NCBI RefSeq assembly: GCF_028369105.1
Contig: NZ_JAQNDO010000001.1
Coordinates: 12,990,501 to 13,054,500 of the forward strand
Length of the DNA: 64,000 nt
From: Polyangium mundeleinium
Lineage (GTDB): Bacteria; Myxococcota_A; Polyangia; Polyangiales; Polyangiaceae
Direction: 5' to 3'
Shown: positions 9,128-19,024 of the stretch, piece by piece
Numbering within the stretch: the first letter of the stretch is position 1
How the letters are laid out: each line of letters opens with the position of its first letter
Translations under genes and position numbers: made by a program
The notes under the pieces: model-generated
Told to the model about the DNA's origin: nothing
Databases searched by the model: none
The model's input: only the letters and a program-made list of their open reading frames with translations

Positions 9128-10488
9128 TCACCAACCGCCGAGGCCCACGCGCGCGCCGAGGCCCAGGGTCACGCGCGGGTCGGCGAGCTCGACGTCGGCC
9201 GTGTCGGTCCCGCCGAGCAGGAGCGTCTGCTGTGCGGCGAGACCGACCAGGACGCCGCTCCAGTCGAGCTCGAAGCCCGTGTCGAGGTTGATGAAGGCGA
9301 CGCCGCCGGGGCTCTCGCCGCTGCCGAGCCAGTTGTACGCGAGGCCGCCGCCGATCGTGGCGACGAACCGCGCCTTGCGTCCGGGGCTCATGAGCCGCAC
9401 GCCGCCGCCGAAGCGCGCCGAGTTCAGGCGGACCGTGCTGTCGCCGCTCTTCGTGGCGATTTGGTTGTTCGCGTAGTCGAAGATGAACTCGAGCCCGATC
9501 GGCGTGGAGATCCGGTAGCCGAGCCGCGCGCCGACCATGCCGCCCGCGCCCTCCTCGCCGAGCATCAGGAAGACGCCGCCCGTCGCGTTCGCGTACGCCC
9601 CGCGGAGAGGCGGCTCCGGCGGCTTCGCGATCTTGGGCGGCGGCGGAGGCGGGGTCGGGAGCGAGCGCGGCACGGCGATGGGCACGCCGCCGACGTCGGG
9701 ACGAACCTCCTGCGCTTTGCCGGCCACGACGAGCACCTGGAACGCGTACTCGGGGCCGCCCTGGCGATACATCTGCACGAGGTGTGTCCCCGGCTCGACG
9801 AGGCCGGCCCACTGCCCGAGCGCGAGCGGCACTTGATCGATCGCGATGGCCATCTCGGGGTCGTCCGTCTTCACGACGACCCACCCCTTGTTCGGCACGA
9901 GCGCGAGCTTGACGACCTTGTCCTGGTCCTTGCTCGTGATCGTGATCGCCTCCTCGGCGTCCTCGTACCCCTCGGCGCGCGCGCCGATGCGGTGCCGACC
10001 CGGGCCGAGCGGCAGGGGTTTGTCCGCGGTGCCGGGGGGCTGCGGTTCGTCGTCCACGAGGAGCACGGCGTGCGACGGCGAGAGCTCGACCTTCACGTAC
10101 CCGATGAGCGCGCGCATCTCGGCGATCGCGCTCTCGGCGGCGGCCTTGTCCTCGGGCTCCATCGTGTCCGCGTGCTTGCGGAGCGCGAGCTCGAGGGCGG
10201 CGATGGCCTTCGGGTATTCGAAGAGGCTCTTGTGCGCGAGCGCGATGTTGACGAGCGGGCTCGCGCGCGGGCGTTCGGCGTAGGCGGCCTCGAACTCCAC
10301 GATGGCGGCGGCGAAGTTGCCGTCGCCGTAGAGCTTCACGCCGTTCGCCATGTGCTGCTTGTACGCGTCGGAGAGCGGCGCGCCTTCGGCCTTGGGCTCG
10401 CCGGCCGCGACGGCATCGGGCGCGATCGTGGCGAGCGCGATCGTGAAGGCGAGGGCCGCGCGGGGCCGGGATCGACCGAGGAGCGAAC

Positions 10489-10492
<4 letters not shown>
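9128..10492 (-). CDS. Exported TPR and PEGA-type protein
   Basis: A 454-residue protein: signal peptide (ALAFTIALATIAPDAVAAG), TPR-like helices (YKQHMANGVKLYGDGNFAAA, FEAAYAERPRASPLVNIALA and on), then PEGA-like beta repeats of the kind VLLVDDEPQPPG ... LPLGPGRHRIGARAEGYED and MAIAIDQVPL. A Pro-rich linker and a C-terminal beta-rich domain of about 170 residues ending LGLGARVGLGGW look like an outer-membrane or surface barrel. The ATG at 10492 overlaps the stop of the kinase at 10489 in an ATGA, so kinase and this protein are translationally coupled. It may be the kinase's envelope partner. The start was chosen because of that overlap and the signal peptide. Confidence 0.82.
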
Positions 10493-12021
<1,529 letters not shown>

Positions 12022-12139
12022 CGAGGCCGGGTCGACCTCGTCCCCCCATGGACGAGCGAACGAGAGAAAACCTTCGGCCGATCGGACCGAGCTTATCACC
12101 GCTCCCCCGGGGCGTGCACGATCTCGACGAAACGGCGCG

Positions 12140-12442
12140 TTAGCGCGGCAGCGGCGGCAGGTCCGGCGGGGGGGCCTCGCCGAGCAGCGCGTCGAGCTTT
12201 CCGTTTTGATCGAGCGTGGCGACGTCCGTAAATCCGCCCACGGGGCGGTTGTTGATGAACACCTGCGGCACGGTGCGCTGACCCGTGGCGTCCGAGAGCC
12301 AGCGGCGCAGGTCGGGCCGTGTGTCGACGTCGATTTCCGCGAAGCGCACGTTCTTCTTGGAAAGCAGGGCTTTCGCGCGGTGGCAGTAGGGGCACCAGGG
12401 GGTCGTGTAGATGGCGACGTCGGCCGGCATGATGCTGGACAT
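12140..12442 (-). CDS. Glutaredoxin
   Basis: A 100-residue glutaredoxin, possibly starting 12 bases later at the second ATG. The active-site motif TTPWCPYCHRAK is present, as are the cis-Pro segment TVPQVFINNRPVGGFTD and the GG that binds glutathione. It reduces disulfides and mixed disulfides at the expense of glutathione in the cytosol. The C-terminus ends in a Pro-rich APPPDLPPLPR. It is the first gene of the minus-strand series that runs down to 4363 and is divergent from the histidine kinase at 12741; the 298 bases between them hold both promoters, but I could not place either with confidence. Confidence 0.95.
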   Translation of the reverse strand: MSSIMPADVAIYTTPWCPYCHRAKALLSKKNVRFAEIDVDTRPDLRRWLSDATGQRTVPQVFINNRPVGGFTDVATLDQNGKLDALLGEAPPPDLPPLPR

Positions 12443-12740
12443 TTCGGTTCTGCCAGCGACGAGCGCAAGGGGTGGATGCGTGCTCGGGCGGTTGGTGGAG
12501 GGACGGAGCGAGGGGAGGAGGTTGGCTGCGTTGCTGGGGGAAGCGAGGGGGCGGGGGCAAGGACGTTTCCGGCTTCGCTTGGGGAAGTGAACGAAGGCGG
12601 GTAGGGAGCCGCAGGAGGCGGGTGCATGGAGCGGCGCAGGTAGGCCGCGGCCTCGGTGCTGTCGCTTCACCCATCGAAGAGACGCTTGTCGGCGGAGGAG
12701 GCCCCCAGTACGTCTGAGCGCGGGACTGCTGGGAGATGCC

Positions 12741-14798
12741 ATGAAGCCGCCGATGTTCCAGCTAGAAACGGACGGAGATCCGCAGGAGGCCGTGGCGCAG
12801 GTCTACCGTGCCGCGGGCTTCGAGGTCGAGCGGCGCGTCGGCGATGCGCCTGGCACGGTCGAATGGTTTGCTTCTTCCACGGGGTTTCCCCGCGTACGCA
12901 CCTACTTCCGGGTCTTGCCGAAGGTCCCCGAGGACCTCGCACGTGAACTCGCGGAACTCACCGCCATTTGCCAGGTCACCGGTTCCGACCGCGCGATCGG
13001 GATCGTGCTGGAGGGCGAGTTGCCCGAGGGCTACGAGCCCAACCTCGCCACGGCGACGTCCGCGGCCCTGATCACCGTCCGGCAATGGGTCCTGGAGGTC
13101 ACGGGTATCGCAACCAAAGCGAGAGAGCTCGTCCGTACGATGGACGCGGCTGCGGCAGGCCTCTACTTCCCCCGGAGAGCGCGGCTCACATCGGGCGAGG
13201 AGGTGGACGCGGATGTGTTCATCGCTCGCTGGGCAGACGAGTCGGTCGACTCCACACTCATCGTTGTCGGACCCGGGAAGAGGACGACGGTGTCCCATGC
13301 CGCATGGAGCCTCGCTCGTCGGTTCGAGGAGCGGCCGGATGTCGTGACACCGCCCATCATGTCGTACGCGGGTGAACGGTCTTTTCACCTGCCCAGCGTC
13401 GTTGTCGTGGCGGACGCCAGGCATTACGACCGCCCACCGCCCACGCGTAGCCTGCTGTATTGGAGCGATCGTAGCGACAAGACCCTGCTCACGGCGCCTG
13501 GCATCGTCGTGCTGCGGTTGCTACCGCCCCGCGCAGACGAGATCGAGCGTTGGTTCGAGCGGCATCTCGAACCACGCCCGCCCTTCGATCGCTTCCTCGC
13601 GGCGCGCAGGGCCAGCAAGGACTTCGCTGATCTCTCGAATGTCCTCGGAAACCTCGTGCTCCTCCGGGACACGATCCGTGCCCTGCCAACCCCTGCCTCC
13701 GATGCGACGCCCATCGAGGCATGGATCGTCGCGGTGGTGGCTGCTCATGTCGGCCAGGTGGCGTCAACCGTATCGCAGGATTGGGGTCGTGACCGCGCCA
13801 GCGCCTCCGATCTCGAGGATCTCGCCCTGGAGCAGTTTGCGATCGGGAAAGCAGCGTCCCGAAGGTTCCTGCTTCCTTGGGAATCCTATGGCTGGTTGGA
13901 CCGGGAAGGCGAGCTCTTCTCCAACCAGCTCGTCATGCACTTCTTCCTCGCCCGGAAGATCGTCCGCGAGGTCCGCGCTGGTCACGACGACGTGCTCCTT
14001 CGGTACCAGTTCCCTCGGGAGGTCTTTCTCTTCCTGACCGTCATCGCACCGGACGTCGCCGCACGGCTCACGGACAGCGCCGTCGCCGGCATGGAGCAGC
14101 GGATCCGCGAGGAGGCCGAGCGGATTGCGCAGCTCGGGTTTGCGCATCGGCTCAATCGTCCGGTGGGCGCGATGCGACAGCACCTCGGCGAGATCCGCGA
14201 CGCGCTCGACAGGGAGCAACAAGCCGCGCTCGTGCGCCCCTTCGCGCGGCTCGAAGAGGAGATCGACTACATCGAGCGGCTCACCGAAAAGACGCGTATC
14301 TGGGAGGCAGGGCCCACGGGCACCAAGGCGAACGTCGTGCTCCGTCCGCTCGTCGAGGACGAGCTCGCGCCCCTCACGCGACGCTACACGGAGGTCGATA
14401 CGCTCGTCGAGGTCCCGAGCGAGCTCCACGTCGAGGCGATCTCCGACGCGCTCCACGAGACGCTGCACTGCCTCCTCGAAAACGCCTTTCACGCGGTCCT
14501 GTGCAGCACGCGGGCGACTGTTCGAAGGATCGTGGTCTCGGGGAGCCGTACGGGCGACGTGATCCGCCTGGAGATCCGCGACAGCGGAGACGGCGTGAAT
14601 CCAGGCGACCGGGATCGGATCTTCGAACCGTTCAACACGAACAAGACGGGCGGCGCAGGCAAACCTCGCGGCACGGGCCTCGGTCTTGCTATCGCCAAGC
14701 GCTTCGTGGAAAGGATGGGGGGCCGGATCGGCCTAGATCCTGCGCACGAGGAGACCTGCTTCTTCATCGAGCTGGTCGCGGGCAAGGAGGACGGATGA
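12741..14798 (+). CDS. Soluble hybrid sensor: degenerate NACHT/STAND-like module fused to histidine kinase
   Basis: A 685-residue protein without membrane segments. The C-terminal third is a histidine kinase: H-box FAHRLNRPVGAM with His469 and Pro474, N-box LLENAFHAV (Asn581), G1 DSGDGV, F-box RIFEPFNTNK and G2 GTGLGLAIAKRF. Residues 170-435 follow the order of a NACHT/STAND protein: a P-loop-like STLIVVGPGKRTTVSHAAWS with wrong spacing for Walker A, ARRFEERPDVVTPP, an arginine-finger-side segment VLRLLPPRADEIERWFERHL, NVLGNLVLLRDTI, and FSNQLVMHFFLARKIV, like the FxHxSfqEYf element. Residues 10-125 (EAVAQVYRAAGFEVERRVG) look like a restriction-nuclease-fold domain without its catalytic E-x-K. 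A GGGAG five bases before the ATG supports the start. It overlaps the response-regulator gene by ATGA. Kinase: firm. NACHT-like and nuclease-like readings: pattern inference. Confidence 0.82.
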   Translation: MKPPMFQLETDGDPQEAVAQVYRAAGFEVERRVGDAPGTVEWFASSTGFPRVRTYFRVLPKVPEDLARELAELTAICQVTGSDRAIGIVLEGELPEGYEPNLATATSAALITVRQWVLEVTGIATKARELVRTMDAAAAGLYFPRRARLTSGEEVDADVFIARWADESVDSTLIVVGPGKRTTVSHAAWSLARRFEERPDVVTPPIMSYAGERSFHLPSVVVVADARHYDRPPPTRSLLYWSDRSDKTLLTAPGIVVLRLLPPRADEIERWFERHLEPRPPFDRFLAARRASKDFADLSNVLGNLVLLRDTIRALPTPASDATPIEAWIVAVVAAHVGQVASTVSQDWGRDRASASDLEDLALEQFAIGKAASRRFLLPWESYGWLDREGELFSNQLVMHFFLARKIVREVRAGHDDVLLRYQFPREVFLFLTVIAPDVAARLTDSAVAGMEQRIREEAERIAQLGFAHRLNRPVGAMRQHLGEIRDALDREQQAALVRPFARLEEEIDYIERLTEKTRIWEAGPTGTKANVVLRPLVEDELAPLTRRYTEVDTLVEVPSELHVEAISDALHETLHCLLENAFHAVLCSTRATVRRIVVSGSRTGDVIRLEIRDSGDGVNPGDRDRIFEPFNTNKTGGAGKPRGTGLGLAIAKRFVERMGGRIGLDPAHEETCFFIELVAGKEDG

Positions 14799-15766
14799 GT
14801 GACGCCGCCAAGCGGATCCTGCTCGTCGAGGACGACGATCAGAACGCGGAAGACTACAGGGACTGGCTGCGAACCGCGGGCTACGAGGTCGAACGAGCGC
14901 GCGCCGTTGAGGACGGCCTCACGCTTGCCGAATCGTTCCGCCCGGACGTGGTCGTTCTCGATCTCCAGATCCCCTCCCAGCCGGGCCGGACCGACGAGGA
15001 CACGCGGTTCGGGCTCGCCACACTCGAAGGGCTCATCCGCGCGGATCCGTTCCGGCCAGTCGTGATCGCGACCGCGCACAAGAACAACCCCGAACTCATG
15101 CGCGAGATCATGCAGCGCACGCGGGGTGGCCATTTCCTGTTCAAGAGCGAGCGCGACTTGAAGGGACAGTTGCTTCGTTCGATCGCGCTCGCCCTCGCGA
15201 GCCCCGCCTACATCGGAAGTCGCGCGGTTCGTGCCTTCGAGGCACTCGTCGACAAGAACGAGAAAGAGGACAAGTACCGTGACTTCCTCAAGAAGAACTG
15301 GCGCATCCTCCTCGGCCCGAAGTACCGCGAATGCCGTTCCCCCCACGAGGTCGGTCGCGGCGCCGAGGTCGATCTGCTCTTCGTCCGGCACGACGGTTTC
15401 CCGGACCTCTGGGAGCTGAAGCGCCCCGATCAGCCGGTCTTCAAGGCGTACAACCGCCACCTCCACCAGAGCGAGGAGTGCTCTCGCGCGGTCGGGCAGA
15501 TCATCGAGTACCTCGATCTGGCGGAGAAGCAGGTCCCAGGTCCGAACAGCTACGAGGCGCAGCGCGGAATCCGCGTCGACCTCAACCGACCCCGCGGATA
15601 CGTGGTCATCGGCCGGCGCAAGGACGAGCGCGAGCGCGACCGGCTTGCCCTCGAAAACAGCTTCCTCGCCGGGATCACGATCCTCACGTACGACGACCTA
15701 ATCGAGGGCGCGCGCGAGGTGCTGACCTTCCTGCGCGACTACCGCAACGGGGACGGCGGGACCTGA
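14795..15766 (+). CDS. Response regulator with Shedu-type (DUF4263-like) nuclease output domain
   Basis: 323 residues. Residues 5-125 form a receiver: acidic pocket EDDD at 12-15, phospho-acceptor Asp56 (VVVLDLQIP), Thr93 (IATAH) and Lys117 (LFKSE), all conserved and therefore probably functional. Residues 150-315 match the Shedu/SduA nuclease pattern: KYRDFLKKNWRILLGPKY, EVDLLFVRHD with Asp193, LWELKRPD with Glu207 and Lys209, AVGQIIEYL with Gln235, GYVVIGRR and the ending GITILTYDDLIEGA. Asp, Glu-x-Lys and Gln give the PD-(D/E)XK active site. No DNA-binding output domain is present. The start overlaps the kinase stop (ATGA). Shedu nucleases are known anti-phage effectors; here the usual N-terminal part is replaced by a receiver, so phosphorylation by the partner kinase probably gates nuclease activity. 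The gating is inference. Confidence 0.88.
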   Translation: MSDAAKRILLVEDDDQNAEDYRDWLRTAGYEVERARAVEDGLTLAESFRPDVVVLDLQIPSQPGRTDEDTRFGLATLEGLIRADPFRPVVIATAHKNNPELMREIMQRTRGGHFLFKSERDLKGQLLRSIALALASPAYIGSRAVRAFEALVDKNEKEDKYRDFLKKNWRILLGPKYRECRSPHEVGRGAEVDLLFVRHDGFPDLWELKRPDQPVFKAYNRHLHQSEECSRAVGQIIEYLDLAEKQVPGPNSYEAQRGIRVDLNRPRGYVVIGRRKDERERDRLALENSFLAGITILTYDDLIEGAREVLTFLRDYRNGDGGT

Positions 15767-15790
15767 CGAGGGCGGGGATGTGCGCGAGAG

Positions 15791-16150
15791 CTCGGCGAAG
15801 CGCCAAGAGAGGGTCGGGCGAGGTCAGGTGGCGAAAGGCGGAGCGCCAAGCACGGGGGAGCAGAGCCAAGCGGGTGCTCGGCGCATCGCCACGGACAGTC
15901 CTTTTGCGCCAGGGTCGTGCTTGGCGAAGCGCCAAGGAGAGGTCGGGAGGGCCGGTCGCCGGGATGGCGAAGCGCCAAGGAGAGGTCGGAACAGGTCGAA
16001 CGGTGCTTGGCGCAGCGGCAAGGAGGCGTCCGACAACTCCCGGGTGCGCTTGGCGCAGCGGCAAGGAGGCGTCCGAAAACTCCCGGGTGTGCTTGGCGCA
16101 GCGCCAAGGAAGAGCGAGGGGCTCCCGATGTTGCTTGGCGATGCGCCAAG
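15791..16150. repeat. Nine 17-bp palindromes at a 43-bp period
   Basis: Nine copies of an interrupted palindrome, consensus CTTGGCG-(CA/AA/AT)(G)-CGCCAAG, begin at 15791, 15834, 15877, 15920, 15963, 16006, 16049, 16092 and 16134. Eight intervals are 43, 43, 43, 43, 43, 43, 43 and 42 bases. The copies at 15920, 16092 and 16134 are perfect 7-bp stems with 3-base loops; outer copies are degenerate. The 25-26-base intervening segments are related (many begin GAG-GG/GC) but differ. The period is not a multiple of three, so it is not coding. About four helical turns separate the copies, which would place them on one face of DNA. It fills the gap between the Shedu-regulator gene and the ClpB-like gene. 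Function unknown: protein-binding array, transcript barrier or simple tandem repeat. Confidence 0.9.
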
Positions 16151-16256
16151 CACATCCAGGGGCTCGGGCATGTCAGAACGAGGGACGACGGCGTAACCTA
16201 GAAGCACGACGCGCCGTCCCTTGCGCGCGCTGCTCACCTGGTGAGAAAAAGGACCC

Positions 16257-18890
16257 ATGGCCGACACCGAGGGCACAATCCACCTCGAACGCTTCACGAA
16301 CGACGCGAGGCAGATCGTCGCGGGCGCGCAAGCGCTCGCCGACGACCGGAAGCACGCCGAGGTCTCGCCGCTGCACCTGCTCGTGCGTTTGCTCGAACGC
16401 GATCGCGGCGTCCTCGATGTCTTCCGGCGCGCCGGCGCCGACCCGAACGAAACGATGAACCTCGCGGAGGCGGCCCTCCGGCGTCAGCCGAAATCGACGG
16501 GCGGCGTCTCGTACGTGGACGCCCGGCTGCTCGACCTGCTCAGCCGAGCCGAGCGCGAGGCCACGCGGGACAAGGCTCCCAACGTCGGCATCGAGCACCT
16601 CCTGCACGCGCTGGCGCAGGAGATCCGCGGGCCGGCGGGGGAGATCCTCTCGTCGTTCGGCATCAGCCCCGGCGCGTTCCGCCCGCACCTCGGCGCGCTC
16701 GCGGAGGGGGACGCGAAGGCGTCGGCGCCGCGGGATTCGGCCGCGGTGATCGTCACGAGCACAGCGGGGAGCGCCGAGGCGAATGGCTACACGCGGGACC
16801 TCGTGGCGGACGCGCGCAAGGGCCTCTTCGATCCGGTGATCGGCCGCGACGGCGAGGCGCGAAGGCTGCTGCAGATCCTGGAGCGCCGCTTCAAGAACCA
16901 TCCGCTCGTCGTGGGGGAGCCGGGCGTCGGCAAGTCAGCCTTGATCCGCGGGCTCGCGGATCGCATCGCGCGCGGCGACGTGCCGAGCAATCTCGCGGGC
17001 GCGCGCCTCTACGAGCTCGACACGGGCGCGCTCGTCGCGGGCGCGAAGCTGCGCGGCGAGATCGAGCAACGCCTCAAGGCCCTCATCGACAAGCTCCGCA
17101 GCGTGCAGGACGCCGAGACGATCCTCGTCGTCGAGGACATCGACGCGCTCTTCGGCCAGGGCGTGCAGGGCTCGGGTGTCGGCGATCTCCTGAAGCCGCT
17201 GCTCGCGCGGAGCGAGATCCGCATCCTCGCGACCACCACACCCGAGGGCATCCGCAAGCTGAACGAGCGTGACTCTTCGATCCTGCGGCGCTTCGCGGTG
17301 GTGAACATGGAGCCGCCGTCGATCGATCAGGCGACCGAGATCCTGCGCGGCGTCGCCACGAAGTACGAGGCGCACCACCGCGTGCGCATCGGCGAGAGCG
17401 CGATCCTCTCGGCCGTGAGCCTCGCCAAGCGTTACCTCTCCGATCGCGCGCTGCCGGACACGGCGGTGGATCTCCTCGACGAGACCAGCGCGCGCAAGCG
17501 CGTCGAGGTCGACGGCGTGCCTGCGGAGGTCGATGCGCTGAGCCGCCGCGTCGACGCGCTGAAGGCGCAGATCGCGGCGCTCGCGGACGACGAGGATCGG
17601 CTGAGCGTGCAGGCGCGGCAGCGGCTGGAGAAGGAGCTCGCCGAGGTCGAGCCGCGCGCGACGGAGATGCGCACGAACATCGCAGCGCGGCGCGGCGTCG
17701 TCGCGGCGGTGCAGTCGATCCGCAAGGAGCTCGCGGCGGCGAACGAGGCGCTCGCGACCGCGCAACGCGAGAAGAACTACGCGCGGATCGGCGAGATCGA
17801 GCACGTGACCTTGCCTGAGATCCGCCGCCGTCTGGAGACGGCCGAGGGGGCCGCGAAGCGCGAGGGCGCCGAGAGCGGCTCGAACATGGTCACGGAGAAC
17901 GACGTGGCCGGCACGCTCGCCGAGTGGACGGGCATCCCGGTCGCGAAGATGCTCGAAGGCGAGTCGGAGAAGCTGCTCAAGATGGAAGAGCGCCTCGCGC
18001 GCCGCGTGGTCGGCCAGGACGAGGCCGTGCGCGCCATCGCCCGCGCCGTACGCCGCGGCCGCGTGGGCCTCCGGGATCCGGGCAAGCCCATCGGCTCGTT
18101 CCTCTTCCTCGGGCCGAGCGGTGTCGGCAAGACCGAGCTCGCCAAGGCCCTCGCCGAGTTCTTGTTCGATGACGAGCAGGCGCTCACGCGGCTCGACATG
18201 AGCGAGTTCATGGAGCGGCACATGGCGCAGCGCCTCATCGGCGCGCCGCCCGGCTACGCCGACAGCGAGCAAGGCGGCTTCTTGACCGAGGCCGCGCGGC
18301 GCAGGCCCTACAGCGTCCTGCTCTTCGACGAGGTCGAGAAGGCGCACGCGGACGTGTTCAACCTGCTCCTCCAGATCCTCGACGACGGCCGTCTGACCGA
18401 CGGTCGTGGCAGGACGGCGGATTTTTCGAACACGGTCGTGATCATGACCTCGAACATCGGTTCGAAGCGGATCCTGGAGACCGACGCGAAGCTCTTCGGC
18501 ACCGAGGACGGGCGCGACGCGATCCGCGACGTGCTCTTCGAGGAGCTCAAGAACTTCTTCCGGCCGGAATTCTTGAACCGTATCGATGACATCGTCGTGT
18601 TCAAGGCCCTCACCAAGCAGGACCTGCGCGGCGTCGTCGACATCCAGCTCCGGCGGCTGGAGCGGCTCCTCGCGGATCGAGAGATTAAGGTGCAGCTCGA
18701 CGACGCGGCGAAGGACCTGCTCGTCGACCTCGGCTACGAGCCCTCGCTCGGCGCGCGCCCGCTCAAGCGCGCCATCCTGAAAGAGCTGCAAAACCCGCTC
18801 GCCGAAGCGATCCTCGCGGGCGGCTACGGCCCCGGCCAGATCGTGCACATCCGCGCGGCCGACGGTTCGTTCTCCTTCACCAAGGCGTGA
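16257..18890 (+). CDS. ClpB-like Hsp100 AAA+ unfoldase, divergent
   Basis: 877 residues with ClpB layout: Clp-N repeats at about 8-145, AAA-1 at about 185-400, a coiled-coil middle domain at about 415-530, AAA-2 at about 560-870. AAA-1 has Walker A GEPGVGKSA (220-228) and arginine fingers in ILRRF, but its Walker B reads ILVVEDID where ClpB has an FIDE motif, and the pore loop is AKLRG with Leu265 instead of the usual Tyr. AAA-2 is canonical: GPSGVGKTE at 619, LLFDEVEKAH, and pore loop GAPPGYADSEQGG keeping Tyr. ClpB disaggregates proteins with DnaK; the changes suggest a specialised paralogue. AAGGA precedes the ATG. No T6SS genes are near, so ClpV is unlikely. Whether it works with the upstream kinase/nuclease pair is not known. 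Confidence 0.85.
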   Translation: MADTEGTIHLERFTNDARQIVAGAQALADDRKHAEVSPLHLLVRLLERDRGVLDVFRRAGADPNETMNLAEAALRRQPKSTGGVSYVDARLLDLLSRAEREATRDKAPNVGIEHLLHALAQEIRGPAGEILSSFGISPGAFRPHLGALAEGDAKASAPRDSAAVIVTSTAGSAEANGYTRDLVADARKGLFDPVIGRDGEARRLLQILERRFKNHPLVVGEPGVGKSALIRGLADRIARGDVPSNLAGARLYELDTGALVAGAKLRGEIEQRLKALIDKLRSVQDAETILVVEDIDALFGQGVQGSGVGDLLKPLLARSEIRILATTTPEGIRKLNERDSSILRRFAVVNMEPPSIDQATEILRGVATKYEAHHRVRIGESAILSAVSLAKRYLSDRALPDTAVDLLDETSARKRVEVDGVPAEVDALSRRVDALKAQIAALADDEDRLSVQARQRLEKELAEVEPRATEMRTNIAARRGVVAAVQSIRKELAAANEALATAQREKNYARIGEIEHVTLPEIRRRLETAEGAAKREGAESGSNMVTENDVAGTLAEWTGIPVAKMLEGESEKLLKMEERLARRVVGQDEAVRAIARAVRRGRVGLRDPGKPIGSFLFLGPSGVGKTELAKALAEFLFDDEQALTRLDMSEFMERHMAQRLIGAPPGYADSEQGGFLTEAARRRPYSVLLFDEVEKAHADVFNLLLQILDDGRLTDGRGRTADFSNTVVIMTSNIGSKRILETDAKLFGTEDGRDAIRDVLFEELKNFFRPEFLNRIDDIVVFKALTKQDLRGVVDIQLRRLERLLADREIKVQLDDAAKDLLVDLGYEPSLGARPLKRAILKELQNPLAEAILAGGYGPGQIVHIRAADGSFSFTKA

Positions 18891-19024
18891 TCCCGACGCG
18901 TCGCTGACGCGTCGCGTCGCCGGGACCCGTCCTCGCTCGTCCGAGGGACGGCGGATCGGGACTCCGCGCAAACATTGACGCCGCCGTGACGAGCGGAGAT
19001 CCTGCGAGTGTAGGAGGCTCCGGC

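Noticed and set aside
12443-12740. A third 43-bp periodic array upstream of the histidine kinase
   Set aside because: One pair of similar segments lies about 44 bases apart, but no regular series could be followed.
15791-16150. CRISPR array (regular short repeats with 26-base spacers)
   Set aside because: The repeats are only 17 bases and degenerate, spacers resemble one another, and no cas gene is near.
15767-16256. Coding sequence across the palindrome array
   Set aside because: Open frames exist in several phases only because stops are rare in G+C-rich DNA; the 43-bp period is not a multiple of three and no start with a ribosome-binding site is seen.
16257-18890. ClpV of a type VI secretion system
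   Set aside because: No tss/tag genes are adjacent and the Clp-N and middle domains are ClpB-like.
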